From Alphaproteobacteria bacterium (GTDB lineage: Bacteria; Pseudomonadota; Alphaproteobacteria; Rickettsiales; JAFLCR01): a DNA stretch of 8,734 nucleotides. Below the pieces are notes generated by a model, which saw only the letters and a list, made by a program, of their open reading frames with translations, did not search any database and was not told the origin of the DNA. Of this stretch, positions 1-6,224 are shown piece by piece (within the stretch, counting starts at the first letter, position 1; the number at the start of each line of letters is the position of its first letter). A program made the position numbers and the translations under genes. The DNA lies in the NCBI GenBank assembly GCA_017302755.1, contig JAFLCR010000089.1:1-8734 (forward strand), written 5' to 3'.

Positions 1-2
1 TC

Positions 3-341
3 ATCTTCATCTTCGTGATGACCGAGCTGGTGTTTGTAACCCAGGTCGCCAGCAACCCGAATGTGGGAAATTTTCTCGATGCGATGTATTTCACCATCAC
101 CACACTGACGACCACGGGCTTTGGCGACATTACGCTTCAGGGCGATTCGGGCCGCTTTCTTTCGATCGTTATCATGATCTTCGGCGTCTCGCTCTTCCTG
201 CGCCTGATTCAGACGATGTTCCGTCCCTCGAAAGTGCGCTTCACCTGCACCGATTGCGGCCTCTTTCTGCATGAGAACGATGCCGTCCACTGCAAGCATT
301 GCGGCAAGGTGCTGCCCATTCCTTCGGAAGGGGATGTGTAG
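3..341 (+). CDS. Potassium channel family protein with C-terminal zinc ribbon (5' truncated by window edge)
   Basis: The reading frame is open from the first complete codon at position 3, so the N terminus lies outside the window; the in-frame GTG/ATG at 15/18 falls inside a hydrophobic helix and is not a convincing start. The visible 112 residues show the end of an outer helix, a pore helix and selectivity filter (TTLTTTGFGD, a variant of TTVGYGD), and an inner helix (RFLSIVIMIFGVSLFLRLI). This is the Ion_trans_2 two-helix K+ channel layout of an inner-membrane protein. After the inner helix comes a short cytoplasmic tail with a C-x2-C-x11-C-x2-C zinc ribbon (CTDC ... HCKHC). By family knowledge it should conduct K+ or other monovalent cations. 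The role of the ribbon is unknown; it could sense metal or redox state, or support assembly. No RCK domain follows. The channel assignment is secure, ion selectivity is not. Confidence 0.85.
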   Translation: MFIFVMTELVFVTQVASNPNVGNFLDAMYFTITTLTTTGFGDITLQGDSGRFLSIVIMIFGVSLFLRLIQTMFRPSKVRFTCTDCGLFLHENDAVHCKHCGKVLPIPSEGDV

Positions 342-396
342 GGCGCTTATAAGTTTTCGCACGCCGCCAACAGCATCTTTATTGCTTCAGCTTTAC

Positions 397-416
397 CCTC
401 CTTCGATTCTTGGAGG
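397..416 (+). promoter_or_regulatory. Ribosome binding site able to pair with an upstream CCTCC
   Basis: A strong Shine-Dalgarno (TGGAGG, 411-416) lies 4 nt before the ATG at 421 and decides that start. CCTCC at 397-401 is complementary to GGAGG at 412-416 across a 10-nt loop, so the mRNA could mask its own ribosome site. The stem is only 5 bp and the regulatory reading is speculative; the SD itself is clear. Confidence 0.4.
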
Positions 417-420
417 CGTT

Positions 421-573
421 ATGGAAGACGAAATGAAACCTGTTTCACGCAAGGCCAAAATCTCTGAAACGCAAGTGATCCTGCTTCCCGAAGACGCTAA
501 TGAGGAGCTTCGGAAAGCGCAGAAGAAATGGCACCAATATCCTCTTCATGACGAAGAAATTGGCGGCGGTTGA
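421..573 (+). CDS. Small hypothetical protein (50 aa) upstream of mscS-like gene
   Basis: I do not recognise this protein. It is a 50-residue charged, soluble polypeptide with no signal peptide, membrane segment or cysteine. The N-terminal third is basic (KPVSRKAK); the middle (ILLPEDANEELRKAQKKW) looks like a short amphipathic helix; it ends in a Gly triplet. Coding status is supported by a good ribosome site (TGGAGG, 4 nt spacing) and by its position: its TGA at 571-573 lies 11 nt before the ATG of the mechanosensitive channel gene, or overlaps that gene's alternative TTG start by 4 nt (TTGA). It may be a genuine small protein or a leader ORF that couples translation into the channel gene. 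Real expression is uncertain. Confidence 0.5.
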   Translation: MEDEMKPVSRKAKISETQVILLPEDANEELRKAQKKWHQYPLHDEEIGGG

Positions 574-584
574 GCGGCGGTGCA

Positions 585-1676
585 ATGGAGGATCTTCTCA
601 GTCTGGATACATGGATCGTGCTTGGCCGGAATGCGCTGATCCTGACAACGGCGGTTCTCGCGGCCAAGCTTGCGCAATGGCTGCTGCTGAAGCTGCTGCG
701 CTCACAGCGCCTGTTCCATGGCGTGCTGCTGCTCCGCGTCACGGAGCGCATCGCCGCTCCAATGGGCTGGCTCTTCATCTTCCTGGCATTCTATGCGGCC
801 CTGCCGCTCACGCAGGTGCCGGATCTCTGGGTGGAGCGCGTTCAAGCGGTGCTCAAGCCCGTAAGCGTGGCCTGCCTTGGCTGGCTGGTGGTAAATGCGG
901 CGCATGGCGTCGAAAAGTGGCTGGAGGCTTACGGCGAAGCGAAACAGGCCCGCGATAATCTGAGTGGCCGGCGCTTCACCACGCAGATCCACGTGCTGAT
1001 GCGCGTGGTGGTCTCGGTGCTCATCCTGCTCACGGTAATCGGCATGGCGCTGGTGATTCCCACGCTGCGCGAATTCGGCATGAGCCTGTTCGCCTCGGCG
1101 GGGGTGGCGGGCATCGTGCTCGGCATTGCGGCGAAGGAATCGTTTTCCAACATCATCGCCGGCGTGCAGCTCGCGCTCACTCAGCAGATCCTGCTCGGCG
1201 ACGAGGTGGTGGTGCAGAATCAGTTCGGCACGGTGGAGGAAATTACTTCCAGCTACGTCGCGATCAAGACATGGGATAAGCGGCGGTTGATCGTTCCCTT
1301 GCGCTTTTTCATGGAAAACGCATTTGAGAACTGGACGTATCACGACCCCGATATCATCGGCGCCGCCTATCTTTACGCGGATTATACGGTGGACGTCGCC
1401 AAGGCGAGAAGGGAGGCGGAGCACATTGTCAGCCACTCGCCATATTGGGACGGCAAAACCTTCAACCTCCAGGTAACCGCGAGCAAGGAGGAGGTGGTGG
1501 AGCTGCGCATCATCGCCAGCGCCGCCAATTCTTCCGATTCCTGGAACCTGCGCTGCGAGCTGCGTGAGAAAATGGTGGCGTATCTGCAGCGCGCCCAGGC
1601 ATCCTCTCTTCCGAAGAGACGTGTGCTACTCGACCCTGAAAGTGCCCTTGCGCAACAGCAGCTTATGCACGCTTGA
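585..1676 (+). CDS. MscS family mechanosensitive ion channel
   Basis: The 363-residue protein has about five hydrophobic segments (roughly 10-38, 58-76, 88-108, 136-159 and 166-199), then the MscS beta domain (GDEVVVQNQFGTVEEI, 206-220; TWDKRRLIVPLRFF, 229-242) and an alpha/beta C-terminal domain. The last membrane segment carries the Gly/Ala-rich pore pattern (ASAGVAGIVLGIAAKESFSN) typical of the MscS pore helix. The family forms homo-heptameric inner-membrane channels that open on membrane tension and release solutes during hypo-osmotic shock. The extra N-terminal helices compared with E. coli MscS (three) place it nearer YbdG/YnaI-like members. The ATG at 585 (GGCGG 4 nt upstream) is preferred; a TTG at 570 would add five residues and overlap the preceding small ORF by 4 nt. 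Family assignment is firm; subfamily and conductance are not. Confidence 0.93.
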   Translation: MEDLLSLDTWIVLGRNALILTTAVLAAKLAQWLLLKLLRSQRLFHGVLLLRVTERIAAPMGWLFIFLAFYAALPLTQVPDLWVERVQAVLKPVSVACLGWLVVNAAHGVEKWLEAYGEAKQARDNLSGRRFTTQIHVLMRVVVSVLILLTVIGMALVIPTLREFGMSLFASAGVAGIVLGIAAKESFSNIIAGVQLALTQQILLGDEVVVQNQFGTVEEITSSYVAIKTWDKRRLIVPLRFFMENAFENWTYHDPDIIGAAYLYADYTVDVAKARREAEHIVSHSPYWDGKTFNLQVTASKEEVVELRIIASAANSSDSWNLRCELREKMVAYLQRAQASSLPKRRVLLDPESALAQQQLMHA

Positions 1677-1763
1677 TAAAATCAACCATCCATCCCGATC
1701 GCATCATAAGCGGCAATGAGAGAGCCTGCACGGCGCCATGCAAACTATCAGAGGAGACAAGCC

Positions 1764-1901
1764 ATGAAACGCGTATTGATAACGACCCTTACCCTTCTGC
1801 CGCTGCTTTGCGCCTGCAATACCATGGAAGGCGCAGGCCAGGATATTCAAAAAGGCGGCGAGAAACTCGAACGCTCTGCCGAAAAGCACAAGAGCTACTA
1901 A
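1764..1901 (+). CDS. Entericidin A/B-like small lipoprotein
   Basis: This 45-residue protein has a basic N terminus (MKR), a hydrophobic signal segment (VLITTLTLLPLL) and a lipobox with Cys18 as the lipidation site (L-C-A-C). The mature part (CNTMEGAGQDIQKGGEKLE) is the entericidin pattern: N-T-x-x-G-x-G-x-D-I-x-x-x-G. By family knowledge it is exported, lipidated and anchored in the envelope. In E. coli EcnA/EcnB are described as an antidote/toxin lipoprotein pair with RpoS and osmolarity control of ecnB; here only one gene is seen. A good ribosome site (GAGGAG, 1751-1756) precedes the ATG, 87 nt after the channel gene. Asn at +2 after the lipidated Cys does not match the Asp inner-membrane retention signal, so the outer membrane is more likely. 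A longer in-frame start at 1716 would spoil the signal peptide and is rejected. Confidence 0.85.
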   Translation: MKRVLITTLTLLPLLCACNTMEGAGQDIQKGGEKLERSAEKHKSY

Positions 1902-1920
1902 GCGTTCCTTATGCGCTTTT
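1900..1920 (+). terminator. Weak possible intrinsic terminator after the entericidin gene
   Basis: AAGCGT (1900-1905) can pair with GCGCTT (1913-1918), including one G-T wobble, around a 7-nt loop, and the 3' side runs into TTTT (1917-1920). The stem starts in the stop codon. The hairpin is short and the T-run brief, so this may only attenuate transcription. Confidence 0.25.
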
Positions 1921-2001
1921 GATCAGAATGCGCCCAAGCCAGGATCTAAAAGAAATGTGCGTCGCGCTATAGGTTAATAACAATCAGAAATGGAGCCACC
2001 C

Positions 2002-2445
2002 ATGCAGAATAAAATTGACATACTTGAACGCCTGATCAGTTACACGCAAGATTCCGTGAACGGCTATCGCGAAGCCGCGGATCTCGTCCGTAAGGACGAT
2101 CCTGGCCTCAGCGGCCTTTTCGAGGATCGCCTGCGTCACCGCGAGCCCATCCTCGACCATCTGCGGATGCGCCTGCGTGCGCTCGATGCCGATAACGACG
2201 CTCTTACCAGCGACGGCACGGCAGCAGGTTATCTGCACCAGATTTTTATGAAGTTCCGTGCCGCATTCGGCAATAACCGCAAAGCGGCACTGGCCGAAGT
2301 GGAGCGTGGCGAGAAGATGCTTATCGAAGCCTTCGAAGACGCCCGCAAGAACGCCGAACCGGAGCTTGCGACCGTCATTTCCGAATTCCTGGACAGCATC
2401 CGCATGGATGAACAGTCCGTGGAGTCCATGCGTAAAAGCGCTTAG
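2002..2445 (+). CDS. DUF2383 / PA2169-type four-helix-bundle protein
   Basis: The 147-residue protein has no signal peptide and is almost entirely predicted helix, with alternating charged and hydrophobic residues. It matches the DUF2383 (PA2169 family) pattern: an N-terminal helix (ILERLISYTQDSVNGYREAADLV, paraphrased as residues 7-29), a helix around R44-L61, and the hallmark second half (AEVERGEKMLIEAFEDA, 98-114). The fold is ferritin-like, but I do not see a complete E-xx-H di-iron set, so iron binding should not be assumed. Function in the family is unknown; members often occur with stress genes. The start at 2002 is chosen because GGAG (1992-1995) lies 6 nt upstream; an earlier ATG at 1990 would place the SD inside the coding region. 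A strong terminator follows within 16 nt. Confidence 0.85.
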   Translation: MQNKIDILERLISYTQDSVNGYREAADLVRKDDPGLSGLFEDRLRHREPILDHLRMRLRALDADNDALTSDGTAAGYLHQIFMKFRAAFGNNRKAALAEVERGEKMLIEAFEDARKNAEPELATVISEFLDSIRMDEQSVESMRKSA

Positions 2446-2460
2446 CGCCTAACGCATGAG

Positions 2461-2491
2461 AAAGCCCGCCGGAAGAATCCGGCGGGTTTTT
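2461..2491 (+). terminator. Strong rho-independent terminator
   Basis: CCCGCCGG (2465-2472) pairs perfectly with CCGGCGGG (2479-2486) around a 6-nt AAGAAT loop, followed by TTTTT (2487-2491). AAAG before the stem can extend pairing into the T-run, and read from the other strand the AAA supplies only a short T-run, so its main direction is +. It ends the DUF2383 transcript. Confidence 0.92.
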
Positions 2492-2528
2492 CTTTGCGTG
2501 GCTTTCCTGAACACGTATGGTTGGTTTC

Positions 2529-3731
2529 ATGGACCATACACTTATCTACACGATCATCGGCAGCATCGTGACCGCGTTCGCCTTCGGCATGATCGCGGTC
2601 CGGCTGAGGCTACCCCCCATTTTCGGCTATCTGCTCGCGGGCGTCGCGATTGGCCCGCATACTCCAGGCTTCGTCGCCGATCTCTCGCTGGCCAAGCAGC
2701 TGGCGGAGATCGGCGTCATCCTGCTGATGTTCGGTGTGGGGCTTCATTTCTCGGTGCGCGACCTGCTATATGTCCGCAGGATCGCGCTGCCGGGCGCCAT
2801 CGTGCAGATGCTGTCGGCAACGGTGATCGGCGCGGCGGTGGCCAAGATGTTCGGCTACGGCCTGGCGCAGGGGCTGATCTTCGGGTTTTCGCTGTCAGTG
2901 GCGAGCACCATCGTGCTACTGCGCTCATTGGAACAACGCAAGATGCTGGAAAGCGCTGGGGGAAAAATTGCCATCGGCTGGCTGATTGTCGAAGACATCG
3001 CAATGGTGTTCGCCCTCGTCATGCTGCCGGTGCTTGCCACGATGATTCAGAGCGGAGAGGCGCTTGATTGGAAAGCGCTGGCGGCTTCGGCGCTGGAGGT
3101 TACGTTCAAGATTGGCGGCTTCTTTGCTTTTATGTTCATTGCGGGAAGGCGCTTCCTACCCTGGCTGCTGGTGGCGATCGCCCGCCTGCGCTCCTCGGAA
3201 TTGCTGACGCTTGGCACGCTGGCGATTGCGCTTGGCTTCGCGTCGATCGCCTATGTGGTGTTCCACGCCTCTTTCGCGCTTGGCGCATTCCTGGCGGGAA
3301 TGATGCTCAACGAAAGCGAGATCGGTCGCAAATCCGCCGAAAGCACGTTGCCGATGCGTGATGCGTTCTCGGTGCTGTTCTTCGTTTCCGTCGGCATGCT
3401 GTTCGATCCGAGCGCCATGTGGATGCAGCCTGTCGCCGTGGTGGCGGTGTTTATGATCATCGTGCTGGCCAAAAGCCTGGCAGCACTGGCGATCACGGCC
3501 TGGTTCAAGCAGTCGCGCGAGGTGAGCTTCACCGTCGCCGTGGGTCTGGCGCAGATCGGAGAGTTCTCGTTCATTCTTGGCGGTCTGGCGCTGGTGAACG
3601 GCTTGCTGTCGCAGGAGCTTTACAACCTGATCCTGGCGGGGGCGATGCTTTCCATCGTTGCCAACCCGTTCCTGTTCCATCTCACCGACGCGCTGGGACT
3701 GACGCGCGCCAAAAAACAGGTTAAAGCTTAA
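2529..3731 (+). CDS. Kef/YbaL-type monovalent cation:proton antiporter, membrane domain only
   Basis: This 400-residue, very hydrophobic protein (about 12 membrane segments) belongs to the CPA2 cation:proton antiporters (Na_H_Exchanger domain) and is close to E. coli YbaL in wording: GYLLAGVAIGPHTPGFVAD (33-51), LAEIGVILLMFGVGLHFS (58-75), SVASTIVLLRSLE (123-135), IAIGWLIVEDIAMV (147-160) with the conserved Glu-Asp, and QIGEFSFILGGLAL (342-355). Such proteins exchange K+ (or Na+) for H+ across the inner membrane. YbaL and Kef proteins normally continue into a cytoplasmic TrkA-N/RCK nucleotide-binding domain (YbaL is about 560 residues); here the protein stops soon after NPFLFHLTD. The start at 2529 matches the family N terminus (MDHTLIY); an ATG at 2517 would add four residues. 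There is no clear SD, and only 37 nt separate the gene from the terminator upstream. Its stop overlaps the stop of the opposing gene. Confidence 0.93.
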   Translation: MDHTLIYTIIGSIVTAFAFGMIAVRLRLPPIFGYLLAGVAIGPHTPGFVADLSLAKQLAEIGVILLMFGVGLHFSVRDLLYVRRIALPGAIVQMLSATVIGAAVAKMFGYGLAQGLIFGFSLSVASTIVLLRSLEQRKMLESAGGKIAIGWLIVEDIAMVFALVMLPVLATMIQSGEALDWKALAASALEVTFKIGGFFAFMFIAGRRFLPWLLVAIARLRSSELLTLGTLAIALGFASIAYVVFHASFALGAFLAGMMLNESEIGRKSAESTLPMRDAFSVLFFVSVGMLFDPSAMWMQPVAVVAVFMIIVLAKSLAALAITAWFKQSREVSFTVAVGLAQIGEFSFILGGLALVNGLLSQELYNLILAGAMLSIVANPFLFHLTDALGLTRAKKQVKA

Positions 3732-4090
3732 AAAGAAACCACGGTTTTGAACCCGCCATAAGCCATGCGCTTGGCGTCGAACGGCATGGAGTCGGAGTTG
3801 CAGTCTTCACTCAGCCGTGGATCGGCCATCACCTTGGCATTCACCTCGTCGCGGTGTTCGCGCGAGCGATAGACGATATAAGCGAAGACCACCGTTTCAT
3901 CGGGCTTTGCCTGAAAAGCTGCGGGGAAGGTGAGGCAGAAACCCTTGTCTTCCATGTCGTCTGCGAAGCATTCCTTGTATTCAAGCGCACCGTGCTCCTT
4001 CCAGATCTTCGCCGCTTTTTCGGCCATGGCTTTATAGGCGTCGAGATTGCCGGTCGGCACCGCGAGCACAAACCCGTCCACATAGCTCAT
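3728..4090 (-). CDS. DUF1428 family protein (YbaA-like)
   Basis: The 120-residue soluble protein opens MSYVDGFVLAVPTGNLDAYKAMAEKAAKIWKEHGAL (described by motif: YVDGFV, residues 3-8; a KEHGAL turn near 31-36) and ends MPFDAKRMAYGGFKTVV, both characteristic of DUF1428. The fold is a dimeric alpha/beta (ferredoxin-like, ABM-type) barrel. The length matches the family. Biochemical function is unknown; members often lie beside SRPBCC or VOC proteins. A ribosome site (AAGGGG in - strand sense) lies about 8 nt before the ATG at 4090. The gene starts 14 nt after the SRPBCC stop, so the two are probably cotranscribed. Its TAA shares bases with the antiporter's TAA on the other strand. Family assignment is confident; the role is not known. 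Confidence 0.9.
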   Translation of the reverse strand: MSYVDGFVLAVPTGNLDAYKAMAEKAAKIWKEHGALEYKECFADDMEDKGFCLTFPAAFQAKPDETVVFAYIVYRSREHRDEVNAKVMADPRLSEDCNSDSMPFDAKRMAYGGFKTVVSF

Positions 4091-4104
4091 GTCGTTTCCC
4101 CTTT

Positions 4105-4665
4105 TTACTGCGCAGGCGTGCCGGTGCGTTTAGAGGCTTCGGCAACCTGCTTGAGATTGGCAAGCCCTTTCTCGAACTGCTCGCCGACCATTTTCTCGCA
4201 ATTGAAAATCAGCCCCATGGCCTTCGCCAGAAAGCCATTCTTCCCCTCCATGGTCCACGTCACCCTGGCGCCGCCCGTTTCGGGAATGGATACGAAGGTG
4301 AAGCTGGCGGTGCTTTCGCCTTTCATGGGTTTGGTGAAGTCGAGCTTGAATGCAATGCGCTCGAACGGCACGCTTTCGGTGATGGCCATGCTGCCTTCGC
4401 CCACCTCCATGTTGCCCGACCAGCGCATGAGTGCGCCCACGCCTTCCTTCGGCCCCTCAAAGCTCATCTGGGCGTCGGGGTCGAGCTTCGCCCAAGGCGA
4501 CCAGGCCTTCCAGGCGCTCAAATTGTTCACTTGCACGAAGACTTCCGCCGTAGCGGCATCCACGTCGGTGGAACGCGTGACCTTGAACGCGTCGGGTTGC
4601 ATGGCGGCCATCACCGAGAACAGCGCAAGAGCGACCGCGAGCGCACCTAGAATTTTTTTAAGCAT
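4105..4665 (-). CDS. Membrane-anchored SRPBCC (polyketide cyclase/START-like) family protein
   Basis: The 186-residue protein has one N-terminal hydrophobic segment (ILGALAVALALFSVMAAM, 5-22) followed by an SRPBCC/Bet v 1-like domain: beta-strand FKVTRSTDVDAATAEVFVQV (27-46), the helix turn NNLSAWKAWSPWAKLDPD (47-64), strands through residue 140, and a long C-terminal helix (ANLKQVAEAS). W52, W55 and W58 form the familiar W-x-x-W-SPW pattern of the polyketide-cyclase/YndB-like branch. Such domains bind hydrophobic ligands in a deep cavity, ligand unknown here. The protein is probably tethered to the inner membrane with the domain outside the cytoplasm. The ATG at 4665 is preferred because AAAGG lies about 8 nt upstream; in-frame starts at 4671, 4695 and 4725 exist. 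It is the first gene of a two-gene - strand unit with the DUF1428 gene. Confidence 0.85.
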   Translation of the reverse strand: MLKKILGALAVALALFSVMAAMQPDAFKVTRSTDVDAATAEVFVQVNNLSAWKAWSPWAKLDPDAQMSFEGPKEGVGALMRWSGNMEVGEGSMAITESVPFERIAFKLDFTKPMKGESTASFTFVSIPETGGARVTWTMEGKNGFLAKAMGLIFNCEKMVGEQFEKGLANLKQVAEASKRTGTPAQ

Positions 4666-4895
4666 GGCCATCACCTTTTCGATTAATTCAGGCATGTTTG
4701 TCAGGAGGAGGGAGGGTAGATTCATGCGGAATCGCTCGTCAACCCAAAACAGCTTTCATCTCTATTTGCCGTCGCCGAGCCAGATTTTTGCTTACATATC
4801 AACTGAAAAGTCTTTTTTGCTTCGCGCGCGGCGCGAATGCGTTTATAAAGACGCCCCATAAAAGAACCATCAATTCAGCCACATCGCAGGTTCCC
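4666..4895. promoter_or_regulatory. Divergent intergenic region between the SRPBCC gene and dctA
   Basis: This 230-bp gap must hold promoters for both directions and is more AT-rich than the flanking genes. The best + strand -10 candidate is TATAAA at 4844-4849, which would give a leader of about 40 nt for dctA, but no good -35 lies at 17 nt spacing (TTCGCG; a TTGCTT at 4817-4822 is 21 nt away). I see no convincing sigma-54 site (GG-N10-GC) and no operator palindrome; a partial palindrome (GCGT ... ACGC, 4839-4854) spans the -10 candidate. Nothing else was recognised. Confidence 0.35.
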
Positions 4896-6224
4896 ATGCA
4901 GCAGACCCGCAAGACGCCTCTTTACAAGAACCTCACCGTGCAAGTGCTCGCCGCCATCGTGCTTGGCGTGGTGTTCGGCCATCTCGCGCCTTCCTGGGGC
5001 GTGGAAATGAAGCCGTTTGGCGACCTGTTCATCAAGCTGATCAAGATGGTGATCGGCCCGATCGTGTTCCTGACCGTGGTGATCGGCATCTCGGCAATGG
5101 GCGATATCAAGAAAGTTGGCCGTGTCGGCGGCAAGGCGATTCTTTACTTCGAGGTTATTACCACCCTCGCGCTGATCCTAGGCGTGGCGACGATGCATAT
5201 CTTCCGCCCTGGCGACGGGCTGGACGTGTCCAAGATGGAGCACGGCGACGTCAGTAAATACGTCACCGCCGCCCAGCATCAGAGCACGCTGGATTTCCTC
5301 ATGCACATCATCCCCGACAACATGGTGGGCGCGTTCGCCAACGGCGATATGCTCCAGGTGCTGTTCGTGGCGATCCTGTTCGGCTTCGCGCTCTCGCATC
5401 TGGGCGAGAAGGGCAAGATGGTGGAGGATTTCTGCGAGCGCATCGCCAATGTCTTCTTCGGCATTATCGGCTTTGTGATGAAGGTAGCGCCTCTCGGCGC
5501 GTTCGGGGCGATGGCTTACACGGTAGGCACGTTCGGCATCGAATCCCTCCTGCCGCTTCTAAAGCTCATGGGCGTGGCAATCCTGACGCTGGCCATCTTC
5601 GTGTTCGGCGTGCTCGGCGCGGTGGCCTACATGGCGAAATTCAGCCTCTGGCAGTTGATCAAGGTGTTTAAGGACGAGCTGTTCATCGTGCTCGGCACCG
5701 GCTCGTCGGAGCCGGTGCTGCCGAAACTGCTCGAGAAACTCGAGGCTTTTGGTTGCTCGCGCGCCGTGGTGGGCCTGGTCGTGCCCTCCGGCTATTCCTT
5801 CAACCTCGATGGCAGCACGATCTACCTTTCCATGTGCGCCATTTTCATTGCCCAGGCCTTCCAGGTTGAGATGACGCTGTGGCAGGAGCTGTCGCTGATC
5901 GGCATCCTGATGGTGACGTCCAAGGGGGCGGCGGCGGTGGCGGGCAGCGGCTTCATCGTGCTGGCGGCGACCATCCAGGCGACCGGCTTCCTGCCGCTCG
6001 AAGGCCTCGCGTTGATCCTCGGCATCGACCGCTTCATGTCCTCGGCGAGAGCGGTGACGAACGTCATCGGCAATGCGGTGGCAACTGTGGTGGTGGCCAA
6101 GTGGGAAAAAGAATTCGACGCCCAGAAATCGCGGGAATACGTCGCCTCCCTGGAAGGAGAAACGGGTGAGGCAGCATCGCCTAAGCCTGAGAATGTGATT
6201 TCCCTTCAGCAGGCCTCTAGCTAA
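4896..6224 (+). CDS. dctA: C4-dicarboxylate:cation symporter DctA
   Basis: The 442-residue protein belongs to the dicarboxylate/amino acid:cation symporter (DAACS, GltPh-like) family and matches DctA rather than GltP: FIKLIKMVIGPIVFLTVVIG (45-64), the re-entrant hairpin 1 region LGTGSSEPVLP (266-276), PSGYSFNLDGSTIYLSMCAI (297-316), hairpin 2 SKGAAAVAGSGFIVLAATI (342-360) and DRFMSSARAVTNVIGNAVAT (378-397), then the DctA-type end VVVAKWEKEFD. It should import succinate, fumarate and malate across the inner membrane with cations. Length is close to E. coli DctA (428). The start at 4896 has AGG 5 nt upstream and the family N terminus (TPLYKNLTVQVLAAI); longer reading frames to 4698 enter the promoter region. 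Hairpin 1 differs from the usual SSSES. No dctBD regulators are in the window. The proB gene begins 30 nt downstream with no terminator between. Confidence 0.93.
   Translation: MQQTRKTPLYKNLTVQVLAAIVLGVVFGHLAPSWGVEMKPFGDLFIKLIKMVIGPIVFLTVVIGISAMGDIKKVGRVGGKAILYFEVITTLALILGVATMHIFRPGDGLDVSKMEHGDVSKYVTAAQHQSTLDFLMHIIPDNMVGAFANGDMLQVLFVAILFGFALSHLGEKGKMVEDFCERIANVFFGIIGFVMKVAPLGAFGAMAYTVGTFGIESLLPLLKLMGVAILTLAIFVFGVLGAVAYMAKFSLWQLIKVFKDELFIVLGTGSSEPVLPKLLEKLEAFGCSRAVVGLVVPSGYSFNLDGSTIYLSMCAIFIAQAFQVEMTLWQELSLIGILMVTSKGAAAVAGSGFIVLAATIQATGFLPLEGLALILGIDRFMSSARAVTNVIGNAVATVVVAKWEKEFDAQKSREYVASLEGETGEAASPKPENVISLQQASS

Noticed and set aside
346..353. CTTATAAG palindrome after the channel gene as an operator or promoter
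   Set aside because: An 8-bp palindrome alone is weak evidence, and no matching -35 lies upstream.
702..1436. Long - strand reading frame (244 aa) opposite the MscS gene
   Set aside because: Its translation is His/Arg/Asp-rich with no domain pattern, and the + strand encodes a clear channel; it is an antisense shadow caused by high GC.
1673..1972. + strand frame overlapping the end of mscS and all of the entericidin gene
   Set aside because: The start overlaps the mscS stop, there is no SD, and the entericidin in another frame has signal peptide, lipobox and SD.
4820..4854. Alternating GC tract (CGCGCGCGGCGCG) before dctA as a Z-DNA or terminator element
   Set aside because: The tract is short, lacks a convincing hairpin with T-run, and such runs are common by chance in GC-rich DNA.
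3854..4861. 335-aa + strand frame across the DUF1428 and SRPBCC genes
   Set aside because: Antisense to two genes with recognisable family motifs and good ribosome sites; the translation has no domain character.
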